A stretch of 64,000 bases of DNA from Pedobacter hiemivivus (GTDB lineage Bacteria > Bacteroidota > Bacteroidia > Sphingobacteriales > Sphingobacteriaceae): contig NZ_SJSM01000009.1 of assembly GCF_004331685.1 (NCBI RefSeq), forward strand, positions 62,001 to 126,000, written 5' to 3'. Within the stretch, counting starts at the first letter, position 1. Every line of letters begins with the position of its first letter. Below, in pieces: positions 55,614 through 63,701 of this stretch. Made by a program: the position numbers and the translations under genes. Below the pieces are notes generated by a model, which saw nothing but the letters and a program-made list of their open reading frames with translations, searched no databases and was not told the DNA's origin.

Positions 55614-55628
55614 TTTCGTTTCATTTCG
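55614..55628. promoter_or_regulatory. GlpR-type operator candidate upstream of the SusC-like gene
   Basis: TTTCGTTTCATTTCG: two TTTCG half-sites spaced exactly 10 bp, the same N5 spacing found upstream of glpD (57339-57353). A -7-like GATATTTG (55654-55647 on the minus strand) would place this just downstream of the transcription start, suited to repression. TTTCGTTT-type repeats are known for DeoR-family regulators. Confidence 0.55.
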
Positions 55629-55693
55629 ACTAACTTTAATTCGCTGCAAATATCAAGTTTGCTATTTTAAGTCTATGTTAAGTCTTTATTAAA

Positions 55694-57307
55694 TTAGGCG
55701 ATAGCCTTTACCCAAGCTTCACCCCCATCTCCCTTCATTGGTAGCGGATATAATAGGTACTGCCTTACAAGTGCCGTAAAGCTTTCAACCTGCGCGTTTA
55801 TCCATTGCTCATCCTTACCAAACTCTTCTGCCATTATACTAGCCACAGCCGGAGCAAGCATCAAAGCTCCCTTTGCATCCAGGAACAACAACCGCATCCT
55901 ACGCGAAAGCACATCCTCAATGGTACGTGCCATTTCATTTCGAACCATCCAAACCACTTCCGCTTTCACATATTTAAAATCAGCACTTAAGGCTTCGCTT
56001 AGTTTCGGTTCTGCTTTTATTAAAGCAAGAATGCCACCAGCATCGGCGCCATACAATTCTAGATCTCCAGTCCCCATCTCAGCAAGGTATCCATGTATTT
56101 TAACATCTTGTGTAATGCATTTCTTTGCAGCCAGCTTTCCTAATTCAATTGCCTTATCCACAACATCCATAGCCATTCTGCGGTAAGTTGTCCATTTACC
56201 ACCTGTAATGGTAATCAGTCCCGACTTACTAATAATTAACTTATGGCTTCTCGAGATTTCCTTTGTACTGTCGGTATCCTTACCTGGAGCCGCCAACGGT
56301 CTTAAACCTGCAAACGCAGCAAGCACATCATTTCTGGTAGGTTCTTTTGTAAGGTATTTCCCTGCAGTAGTTAATATAAATTCAATCTCTTCATTCAGCG
56401 GCTTAGGCTCTAAACTATGTTCATCTAAAGGCGTATCAGTTGTACCCACCAATACTTTTCCATGCCATGGCACAGCAAACAACACCCTTCCATCTGGAGT
56501 TTTAGGGATCATCAATGCACTACTCCCTTTTAAAAAGGAAGCATCCAGAACCACATGAGCGCCCTGACTTGGACGAACAATTGCCTTTCCTGACGGAACA
56601 TCCATCTTTAAAATCTCATCCACAAAAACACCAGTAGCATTAATCACTACCTTTGCGTTTAGTGTATAGTTTTTATCCGTCTCCGTATCTGTAAAACTTA
56701 CCCCATTTATATTTCCGCCGGTTTTTGTTAAACCAGTAACCTTAGTATAATTCAACAACACGCCACCATATTCCGCAGCAGTCTGCGCCAGGTTCAATGC
56801 CAATCGGGCATCATCAAACTGTCCATCGCTATAGCACACCCCACCAACCAAACCATCAGGTTTTAATCCCGGGATAGCTTTCAATACTTTATCGGCTGAT
56901 AAAAACGTAGACTTCTTGAAACCGCTCTTTCCAGCCAGTAAATCATAAAGCTTTAAGCCAATCAGGTATTTATATTTTGATAACCAGGAATACAATGGTA
57001 TAATGAAATCTTGATCTTTAACCAGGTGAGGTGCATTTTTCAATAAAAGCCCGCGCTCATGCAATGCTTCATAAACCAAGGCAACATCACCTTGCGCCAA
57101 ATACCGAACACCACCGTGAACCAGCTTGGTACTCCTACTTGATGTTCCTTTCGCAAAATCAGATTGCTCCAGTAACAATGTACTATAACCTCTACTCGCG
57201 GCATCCACAGCAGTCCCTAATCCCGTTGCCCCACCACCAATAATGATAATATCCCAATTATTTTTTGCTTCTACTTGTGCTATGAATGATTCCCGATTAA
57301 ACAACAT
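55694..57307 (-). CDS. glpD: Aerobic glycerol-3-phosphate dehydrogenase
   Basis: A 537-residue FAD enzyme that oxidises G3P to DHAP and feeds electrons to the quinone pool at the inner membrane. The FAD site is WDIIIIGGGATGLGTAVDAASRGYSTLLLE. KGTSSRSTKLVHGGVRYLAQGD and RPSQGAHVVLD, PWHGKVLVGTTDTP are GlpD signatures, and the C-terminal helical domain includes VWMVRNEMARTIEDVLSRR. I start at the ATG at 57307 (MLFNRESFIAQVE); a TTG five codons earlier is less likely. It is divergent from glpR, with several TTTCG half-sites between. No glpK or glpF is present nearby. Confidence 0.96.
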   Translation of the reverse strand: MLFNRESFIAQVEAKNNWDIIIIGGGATGLGTAVDAASRGYSTLLLEQSDFAKGTSSRSTKLVHGGVRYLAQGDVALVYEALHERGLLLKNAPHLVKDQDFIIPLYSWLSKYKYLIGLKLYDLLAGKSGFKKSTFLSADKVLKAIPGLKPDGLVGGVCYSDGQFDDARLALNLAQTAAEYGGVLLNYTKVTGLTKTGGNINGVSFTDTETDKNYTLNAKVVINATGVFVDEILKMDVPSGKAIVRPSQGAHVVLDASFLKGSSALMIPKTPDGRVLFAVPWHGKVLVGTTDTPLDEHSLEPKPLNEEIEFILTTAGKYLTKEPTRNDVLAAFAGLRPLAAPGKDTDSTKEISRSHKLIISKSGLITITGGKWTTYRRMAMDVVDKAIELGKLAAKKCITQDVKIHGYLAEMGTGDLELYGADAGGILALIKAEPKLSEALSADFKYVKAEVVWMVRNEMARTIEDVLSRRMRLLFLDAKGALMLAPAVASIMAEEFGKDEQWINAQVESFTALVRQYLLYPLPMKGDGGEAWVKAIA

Positions 57308-57381
57308 TTCGTTTTTTTCCAATTTTTAAATAAAATTATTTCGCAATCTTTCGTTTACTAAAAAAATACAATAAAACGAAA
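57307..57381. promoter_or_regulatory. Cluster of GlpR-type half-sites between glpD and glpR
   Basis: TTTCGTTT at 57307-57314 (over the glpD start), TTTCG at 57339-57343, TTTCGTTT at 57349-57356 and the inverted AAACGAAA at 57374-57381. The middle two repeat at 10 bp, exactly as upstream of the SusC-like gene. The cluster is likely the GlpR-binding region controlling glpD. Confidence 0.55.
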
Positions 57382-57412
57382 CTAAAGAAAGATTTTTATT
57401 ATTAAAAACAAA

Positions 57413-57443
57413 TTGACATATTTATTTTTTACCGTTAAGTTTG
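57413..57443 (+). promoter_or_regulatory. Promoter of glpR
   Basis: TTG (57413-57415), 20-base spacer, TAAGTTTG (57436-57443): a full match to the Bacteroidota -33/-7 pattern. The leader is about 55-60 nt. It lies some 30 bases from the nearest half-site. Confidence 0.6.
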
Positions 57444-57506
57444 TGGATTAATTAATATTGCAGTTAAAAATTATGTTTATATTACTACTGCTTTACATAT
57501 AGATAA

Positions 57507-58271
57507 ATGATCAACATAGCCGAAAGACACCAATATATTTTAAATAAAATCCAAACAGAAGGCGCAATAGATGTGCAGTCGCTATGTAAAACGCTAGACG
57601 TTTCGTCTGTAACCATACGTAAGGATCTGAAACTTCTTGAAGACAAAAATCTTCTATACAGAACCCATGGCGGGGCCACATTGAACAACCCTTATACAGT
57701 TGATCGACCTGTAAATGAAAAGGAACATCTGCAATCGACAGAAAAGATGAGAATCGGAGCTGTAGCTGCAGATCTAATTGAAGACAACGATTCCATTATC
57801 ATCGCCTCTGGAACAACTGTGCTGGCTATGGCGCGCTGCATCAAACCAAAAGGTAATTTAACTGTAATCACATCCGCATTAAATGTTGCACTAGAATTGT
57901 TGCACCATAACGATATTGAGATCATCCAGTTGGGAGGATTATTAAGGAAAAGCTCTTCTTCTGTTGCAGGACCTTATTCAGACAATGTTTTAGGCACAGT
58001 TTTCTGTAGCAAGCTGTACCTTGGTGTAGATGGAATAGATCTGGAATTTGGGCTTACTACTACTAATGCGTCAGAAGCAAACCTAAACAGACAGATGATT
58101 GAATCTTCTCAAAAAATAATTGTACTGGCAGATTCTACCAAGTTTGGAAAACGAGGCTTTGGAAGAATATGCGGAATAGAGGAAGTGGATCATATCATTA
58201 CCGACAGCGGCATTTCTGAACAAATTAAAAAAGGACTGGAAAGTCTGGGGATTAAAGTTTCTATTGTTTAG
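57507..58271 (+). CDS. glpR: DeoR/GlpR-family transcriptional regulator
   Basis: A 254-residue regulator. The N-terminal DeoR HTH is ERHQYILNKIQTEGAIDVQSL with VSSVTIRKDLKLLEDKNLLYRTHGGA, and the C-terminal sensor domain (about 75-240) has GTTVLAMA, TSALNVALELL, GVDGIDLEFGLTTTNASEA and VLADSTKFGKRGF, typical of phosphosugar- or G3P-sensing DeoR proteins. It is divergent from glpD across 199 bases. It very probably represses glpD and, by shared motif, the SusC-like operon, with G3P as the likely inducer. The glp assignment rests on context. Confidence 0.88.
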   Translation: MINIAERHQYILNKIQTEGAIDVQSLCKTLDVSSVTIRKDLKLLEDKNLLYRTHGGATLNNPYTVDRPVNEKEHLQSTEKMRIGAVAADLIEDNDSIIIASGTTVLAMARCIKPKGNLTVITSALNVALELLHHNDIEIIQLGGLLRKSSSSVAGPYSDNVLGTVFCSKLYLGVDGIDLEFGLTTTNASEANLNRQMIESSQKIIVLADSTKFGKRGFGRICGIEEVDHIITDSGISEQIKKGLESLGIKVSIV

Positions 58272-58281
58272 GCTATATCAA

Positions 58282-59253
58282 TTATTTCTTGCGTTCGGTG
58301 GTATACCGAACCAATTGCTCTAAGCCCGTCCTTGCATCGCAGGGCTCGAAGCTGTATAGAATATCGAAAGCTTCCTGCTGATATTGGATCATTTTCTCAT
58401 TGGCGTAATGCACCCCATCTTTGGCATTCACAAAGTCGATGATCTCCTGTATCTTGGCGGGCTCATCGTTATGGTTTTTCACCAGACTAATGATTCTTTT
58501 CTTCTCTGCCTTATCGGCACGGTTTAACGCATAGATCAATGGAAGGGTAACTTTCTTTTCCTTAATATCAATACCGAGTGGCTTACCTACATCATCGGTT
58601 CCAAAGTCAAAAGTATCGTCCTTAATCTGGAAAGCGATCCCTACCTTTTCGCCGAACAACCTCATTTTCTCCACCGTCTCGTCATCGGCACCTGCCGAAG
58701 CAGCACCACAAGCACAGCAAGAAGCAATGAGAGAAGCCGTTTTTTGTCTGATGACATCAAAATAGAGTGCTTCGCTGATGTCCATCCGCCTTACTTTCTC
58801 GATCTGCAGCAACTCACCTTCGCTCATCTGTTTCACCGCTTCAGAAACAATCTGCAGTAAGCGAAACTCTCCATTGTTTACAGAAAGCAATAAACCCTTA
58901 GCCAGCAAATAATCACCTACTAAAACAGCAATCTTATTTTTCCATAAAGCATTAATCGAAAAGAAGCCTCTACGTTCGTAGGCATTATCAACCACATCAT
59001 CGTGTACAAGCGTAGCTGTATGCAACAGCTCTACAAGTGCGGCTCCTCTATGGGTTGATTCTATGATTCCACCACAAAGTTTTGCGGCAAAAAAGACAAA
59101 CATTGGTCTGATCTGTTTACCCTTACGTTTTACAATATAATGGGTTATGCGATCAAGTAATGGCGCATCACTATGCATCGATGCCTTGAACTTTTCTTCA
59201 AAGGCAGCTATGTCTGCGGCTATAGGTAGTTTTATCTGATTTATTCCTGGCAT
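58282..59253 (-). CDS. Polyprenyl (all-trans) diphosphate synthase
   Basis: A 323-residue prenyltransferase that extends farnesyl- or geranyl-diphosphate with isopentenyl units. The two Asp-rich motifs are intact: LVHDDVVDNAYERRG (near 85) and FQIKDDTFDFG (near 212), with HRGAALVELLHTATLVHD as region I. It probably makes the menaquinone side chain (hepta/octaprenyl), though chain length cannot be read reliably. It is convergent with glpR (10-base gap) and divergent from the alpha/beta hydrolase. Confidence 0.92.
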   Translation of the reverse strand: MPGINQIKLPIAADIAAFEEKFKASMHSDAPLLDRITHYIVKRKGKQIRPMFVFFAAKLCGGIIESTHRGAALVELLHTATLVHDDVVDNAYERRGFFSINALWKNKIAVLVGDYLLAKGLLLSVNNGEFRLLQIVSEAVKQMSEGELLQIEKVRRMDISEALYFDVIRQKTASLIASCCACGAASAGADDETVEKMRLFGEKVGIAFQIKDDTFDFGTDDVGKPLGIDIKEKKVTLPLIYALNRADKAEKKRIISLVKNHNDEPAKIQEIIDFVNAKDGVHYANEKMIQYQQEAFDILYSFEPCDARTGLEQLVRYTTERKK

Positions 59254-59327
59254 TCAGGTTAAAAAATATGTGTGCAAACATAAATTAAATATCTTTAAAA
59301 GCGTACTTTTAGTAAAAAGAGTTTATA

Positions 59328-60320
59328 ATGAAAAAAGCATTTAAGGTCTTTATTGCACTTGTTTTAATCGGTACCATCGTTTATTTATTAGGTCCAAAGC
59401 CTAGACACCCCGAGTACAGCACTCAACTTCCAAATGTCCCTGCTCTTCCTCAGCTCGAAGACTACGTAAAACAGATAGAATCACGACACAAAATAAAGCC
59501 CGGTAACGAAGCCGAGATCGTTTGGGCGGACAGCACACAAAAACAACAATCAGATTACGCTGTGGTGTATCTACACGGCTACTCCGCCTCTAAAGCCGAG
59601 GGTAACCCTACGTACTTTTATCTTGCAAACCTATTACATGCCAATTTGTACCTTGCGCGATTAGCGGACCATGGAGTCGACACAGTATCAGCAATGGAAT
59701 ATTCAACACCCGACAGACTTTGGGAAAGCGCCAAACAAGCATTTGAAATTGGAAAAAGATTAGGCAAGAAAGTTATCCTAATCGGAACATCCACCGGAGG
59801 CTCCCTGGCGCTTAAGCTTGCTGCCGCCTACCCCGACGTCAACAGCCTTATTTTAATCTCTCCAAATATTGAAATCAACGACAAATTGGCGTTTATGCTA
59901 AATAATCCATGGGGTCTACAAATTGCGCGCCTGGTATTAGGTGGTAAAGAAAGATTAGCGAAAAATAAAACACCTGATGAAAAGAAATACTGGTACTCCC
60001 GTTACCGGATTGAATCCACGGTACAGCTACAAGAACTCCTGGAAACCAGCATGAATAAAGCAACTTTCGAAAAAGTGAAGCAAACTGTACTGCTACTCTA
60101 TTATTATAAAAACGAAAAAGAGCAGGACCACGTCGTAAAAGTATCTGCCCAACTACGAATGTTTGATCAACTAGGCACACCTGCACAATTAAAAACCAAA
60201 GTTGCAATCCCTAATGGAGGCAGTCATGTGCTCGGCTCTAACATTACTTCAAAAGACATTCCCGCAGTGGAAAATGCAATAGGCAGCTTTGTTAAAAATA
60301 CACTAAAGATACCAAGCTAA
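59328..60320 (+). CDS. Membrane-anchored alpha/beta hydrolase
   Basis: A 330-residue protein with an uncleaved N-terminal helix (about 4-22, AFKVFIALVLIGTIVYLLG), so anchored facing the periplasm. Alpha/beta-hydrolase signs: the oxyanion strand VVYLHGYSASKAEG, nucleophile elbow IGTSTGGSLALKLA (Ser near 155) and the terminal catalytic His in NGGSHVLGS. Resembles carboxylesterase or monoacylglycerol lipase-like enzymes. Substrate unknown. Its stop codon overlaps the stop of the converging MBL-rhodanese gene by 4 bases. Confidence 0.85.
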   Translation: MKKAFKVFIALVLIGTIVYLLGPKPRHPEYSTQLPNVPALPQLEDYVKQIESRHKIKPGNEAEIVWADSTQKQQSDYAVVYLHGYSASKAEGNPTYFYLANLLHANLYLARLADHGVDTVSAMEYSTPDRLWESAKQAFEIGKRLGKKVILIGTSTGGSLALKLAAAYPDVNSLILISPNIEINDKLAFMLNNPWGLQIARLVLGGKERLAKNKTPDEKKYWYSRYRIESTVQLQELLETSMNKATFEKVKQTVLLLYYYKNEKEQDHVVKVSAQLRMFDQLGTPAQLKTKVAIPNGGSHVLGSNITSKDIPAVENAIGSFVKNTLKIPS

Positions 60321-61732
60321 GCCTTCATGGCCTTAGAAGGACAAGCAAAATCCGTACGATTTAAACCTGTATTTTTAATCGCGCCATAACCTCCGGCAAT
60401 ATCTATCACCTGCTCAACTCCCCTTGCTTTAAGGATGGAAGCCGCAATCATAGATCGGTAACCACCTGCACAATGCACATAATAAGTATCGTTGTGGTCA
60501 ATTTCAGTAGTCCAATCGTTGATATAATCCAATGGACGAGTCATAGTCATTTCCAAATGTTCTGATTCGTATTCGCCCGGTTTCCTTACGTCAAGCACCT
60601 TGATGGATGCATCCTCATTAACTATGCTTTCAAATTCTTCGGCTGAGATTGATTTAATTGTATCCACATCCTTACCAGCCTGATCCCATGCAGCAACACC
60701 ACCTTCTAAATAACCAATCGTATTGTCGTATCCTACCCTTGCCAAACGTGTAATCGCTTCTTCCTCTTTACCTGCTTCAACAACCAGCAATAAAGGATGC
60801 TTTAAATCGGTAATCAATGCGCCAACCCAAGGGGCAAACTGACCATTCAAGCCTATATTTACAGCAGAAGGAACAAAACCTTTGGCAAATACTTGTGGGT
60901 CCCTGGTATCCAGAATTAAAGCTCCCGTTAAATTTGCCATCGCTTCGAACGCCTCCGGAGTCAAAGGTTTTAACCCTTTTTCGTAAACCTCATCAAAACT
61001 TTCGTAACCATTTTTGTTCATGGCGGCATTTTTAGCAAAATATTGTGGCGGAGGTAAAATGCCTTCCGTAACCTCTTTTACAAACTGCGCTTTCGAAGTT
61101 GCCTTAAGGGCATAATTAACTTCCTTCTGGTGACCTAAAGTATCAAAGGTCTCTTTACTCATGCTCTTACCACAAGCAGAACCAGCGCCATGCGCAGGAT
61201 ATACCAACACATCATCAGGAAGCGTTAATATTTTAGTATGTAAAGAATCGTACAAAGTTGCAGCCATATCTTCCATCGTCAGGTCTCCCTGCTGTGCCAG
61301 ATCGGGTCTACCTACATCGCCAATAAACAAGGTATCACCAGTAAAAATACAATAAGATTTACCATCTTTATCTGTCAACAAATAAGTCGTCGATTCTGGC
61401 GTATGCCCAGGCGTATGTAACGCCCTGATCGTCAACTCACCAATTTTAAACTGCTCCCCATCTACCGCAACATGCGATTTGAAAGAAGTTTTGGCTGTAG
61501 GGCCATATACAATTTCAGCACCCGATTTCTCGGCCAGATCCACATGACCTGAAACAAAATCAGCATGAAAATGCGTTTCAAAAATATACTTGATTACAGC
61601 ATTGTCTTTCTTAGCTTTCTTAAGATAAGGGTCTATCTCACGCAAAGGATCAATAATTGCAGCCTCCCCGTTACTCTCAATATAATAAGCCGCTTCTGCT
61701 AAACATCCCGTATAAATTTGCTCTATCTTCAT
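60317..61732 (-). CDS. MBL-fold hydrolase fused to two rhodanese domains (persulfide dioxygenase-like)
   Basis: A 471-residue fusion. Residues about 1-235 are a metallo-beta-lactamase domain like ETHE1/persulfide dioxygenases: THFHADFVSGH (54-63, metal ligands), HTPGHTPES (near 110) and GDTLFIGDVGRPDL. Residues about 265-350 are a rhodanese domain with no active-site Cys (VVEAGKEEEA at that position), and about 375-465 is a second rhodanese with the active loop VHCAGGYRS (Cys near 421). The likely role is oxidation of glutathione- or other low-molecular-weight persulfides to sulfite in sulfide handling. Convergent with the hydrolase gene; no other sulfur genes nearby. Confidence 0.9.
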   Translation of the reverse strand: MKIEQIYTGCLAEAAYYIESNGEAAIIDPLREIDPYLKKAKKDNAVIKYIFETHFHADFVSGHVDLAEKSGAEIVYGPTAKTSFKSHVAVDGEQFKIGELTIRALHTPGHTPESTTYLLTDKDGKSYCIFTGDTLFIGDVGRPDLAQQGDLTMEDMAATLYDSLHTKILTLPDDVLVYPAHGAGSACGKSMSKETFDTLGHQKEVNYALKATSKAQFVKEVTEGILPPPQYFAKNAAMNKNGYESFDEVYEKGLKPLTPEAFEAMANLTGALILDTRDPQVFAKGFVPSAVNIGLNGQFAPWVGALITDLKHPLLLVVEAGKEEEAITRLARVGYDNTIGYLEGGVAAWDQAGKDVDTIKSISAEEFESIVNEDASIKVLDVRKPGEYESEHLEMTMTRPLDYINDWTTEIDHNDTYYVHCAGGYRSMIAASILKARGVEQVIDIAGGYGAIKNTGLNRTDFACPSKAMKA

Positions 61733-61802
61733 TGCCTTCTTTATTTAACTACAAATTTAAGATTATAATACCCGCTCTAAAAACTAACACCAAAGTTTTA
61801 CT

Positions 61803-62819
61803 TTAAGCCGTTAATTCTCCGCGAAGCGATTGCTCCATCAATTTCACTACTTCCTCATAGCTGTGCCCTTGTGCCATCAGGTACATGAGTTTAGTGATCG
61901 TAGCCTCGAAAGTCATATCATAACCACTTACCACACCCATTTCTTGTAGTTGCTTACTGGTTTCATATTTACCAAGCTCTACCGAACCACGCTGACATTG
62001 AGAAATGTCGACTATGATTTTACCGTTTGCTATGGCCTCTTTCAAACAATTGATAAACCACTCAGCAGTAGTTGTATTTCCAGAGCCAAAGGTCTCTAAA
62101 ACGATCGCATCTACGGGAGAATGCGTAATCGCCATTACCGCCTGTTGCGATATACCAGGATACATTTTCAATACCCCAATGTTCGAATTAAAATCCAACA
62201 ATACCTGCAATTCCTTCTCAGGCGGAGGTAAGATATAATTGTTAAAGAAATTTAAATGAACCCCGGCTTCAGCAAGTATAGGGTAGTTTGGAGAGCGGAA
62301 AGCCTCAAACTTTTCTGAATTGTATTTAATAGAGCGATTGCCGCGGAACAGCTGTGAGTCGAAATAGATACAAACCTCCGGAACTTTAGCTCTACCATGC
62401 TCTTTCATTGCCGCAATTTCAAGTGCAGTAATCAGATTCTCTTTGGCATCGGTCCTGATCTGACCAATTGGAAGTTGCGAACCGGTAAGTATAACAGGCT
62501 TACTCAGGTTCTGCAACATAAAGCTCAACGCCGAAGCGGTATAAGCCATCGTGTCCGAGCCATGCAGAATTACAAAACCATCAAACTCATCATATCTGGT
62601 AAAAATCAGCTTAGCCAACTCCGCCCAAATGTCAGGATGCATATTCGATGAGTCCATAATTGGATCGAAAGAATGGACTTCAAGCTCGTAATTCAATCTT
62701 GCCAGTTCAGGTACATTTTGTTGGATCTGCTTAAAATTAAATGGAATTAGCGTGCCGGTTTCGGTATCATTTACCATACCAATAGTTCCGCCCGTATATA
62801 TGATAAGTATTTTGGTCAT
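61803..62819 (-). CDS. ansA: Type I L-asparaginase
   Basis: A 338-residue cytoplasmic-type enzyme (no signal peptide) converting asparagine to aspartate and ammonia. The two catalytic Thr motifs are present: IIYTGGTIGMV (near 10-14) and ILHGSDTMAYTASALSFML (near 85-100). The C-terminal half includes LETFGSGNTTTAEWF and DISQCQRGSV. The gene starts 2 bases after the tatD stop on the same strand, so it is co-transcribed and probably translationally coupled. Confidence 0.93.
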   Translation of the reverse strand: MTKILIIYTGGTIGMVNDTETGTLIPFNFKQIQQNVPELARLNYELEVHSFDPIMDSSNMHPDIWAELAKLIFTRYDEFDGFVILHGSDTMAYTASALSFMLQNLSKPVILTGSQLPIGQIRTDAKENLITALEIAAMKEHGRAKVPEVCIYFDSQLFRGNRSIKYNSEKFEAFRSPNYPILAEAGVHLNFFNNYILPPPEKELQVLLDFNSNIGVLKMYPGISQQAVMAITHSPVDAIVLETFGSGNTTTAEWFINCLKEAIANGKIIVDISQCQRGSVELGKYETSKQLQEMGVVSGYDMTFEATITKLMYLMAQGHSYEEVVKLMEQSLRGELTA

Positions 62820-62821
62820 TA

Positions 62822-63589
62822 TTAGATTTTAAAGATGCTGATGGAATTTGCTGTAGTTACAGCGGCTATTTCTTCTACGCTGGTTTCATATATTTCTGCT
62901 AGTTTTTCGGCAACGTGCACCAGATAGCTGCTTTCATTGGGCTTACCTCTGTAAGGCACTGGTGCCAGATACGGCGAATCTGTTTCCAAAACCAGCTTTG
63001 CTAAAGGCACTTGTTTCAATACCTCATCTAAACCAGAGTTTTTATAGGTAACTACACCACCTATTCCCAAATAAAAACCCAGCTCAATAGCCTTATTGGC
63101 TTGCTCCAGGTTTCCGGTAAAGCAATGTAAAATTCCCCTTAGGTCTTTGCCCTTTTCTTCTTCCAGAATTTCGAAGATCTCATCAAAAGCTTCTCTGCAA
63201 TGAATCACTATTGGGAGCTCCATATCTTTGGCCCACTTAATCTGCTCACGAAAAGCCGCCTGTTGAAAAGGGAGTGTACTTTTATCCCAGTGCAAATCTA
63301 TACCAATCTCTCCGATGGCATAAATATCTCTGTCTACCATGCGCTCGCAAATTTCATCCAACACCTCTTCATAATTCTCCTTCACATCACAAGGATGTAA
63401 GCCGGCCATTGCAAAGCAGTTGTTAGGGTATTTCTTTACCAGGGCATCAATTTTTGCGATAGATGCAACATCAACGTTAGGCAAAAACAAGCGTTCGATT
63501 TGATTGTCAAAGCAACGCTGCATCAGCTGATCTAATTTCTCCTCATCTGTTTCGTAATACAGATGCGTATGGGTATCGGTTAAAAGCAT
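62822..63589 (-). CDS. TatD-family metal-dependent hydrolase
   Basis: A 255-residue TIM-barrel nuclease-like protein. Metal ligands are visible: TDTHTHLYY (His7, His9), GEIGIDLHWD (Glu), IVIHCREAFDE (His), GILHCFTGN (His), LETDSPYLAPVPYRGKPNES (Asp). TatD proteins act as 3'-5' exonucleases or D-aminoacyl-type hydrolases in DNA/RNA quality control. First gene of a two-gene operon with asparaginase. TAACTTCG (63600-63593 on the minus strand) ends 3 bases before the ATG. Confidence 0.93.
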   Translation of the reverse strand: MLLTDTHTHLYYETDEEKLDQLMQRCFDNQIERLFLPNVDVASIAKIDALVKKYPNNCFAMAGLHPCDVKENYEEVLDEICERMVDRDIYAIGEIGIDLHWDKSTLPFQQAAFREQIKWAKDMELPIVIHCREAFDEIFEILEEEKGKDLRGILHCFTGNLEQANKAIELGFYLGIGGVVTYKNSGLDEVLKQVPLAKLVLETDSPYLAPVPYRGKPNESSYLVHVAEKLAEIYETSVEEIAAVTTANSISIFKI

Positions 63590-63592
63590 TGG

Positions 63593-63625
63593 CGAAGTTA
63601 ATAAAAACCATCGGAGCTTAACAAA
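63593..63625 (-). promoter_or_regulatory. Probable promoter of the tatD-ansA operon
   Basis: On the minus strand TTTG (63625-63622), about 21 bases, TAACTTCG (63600-63593). The -33 part overlaps the T-tract of the upstream terminator. The mRNA start would fall at or within a few bases of the ATG. Confidence 0.4.
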
Positions 63626-63658
63626 TAAAAAACCCGGTCTGCTTATGCAGACCGGGTT
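63621..63658 (-). terminator. Terminator after the FKBP gene
   Basis: Perfect 12-bp stem AACCCGGTCTGC / GCAGACCGGGTT with a 4-nt loop. On the minus strand it is followed by TTTTTTATTTG. Strong intrinsic terminator. Confidence 0.9.
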
Positions 63659-63701
63659 CCTATTTCATCATTACCCAAATCAATGGGCAATACTATATTT
63701 A

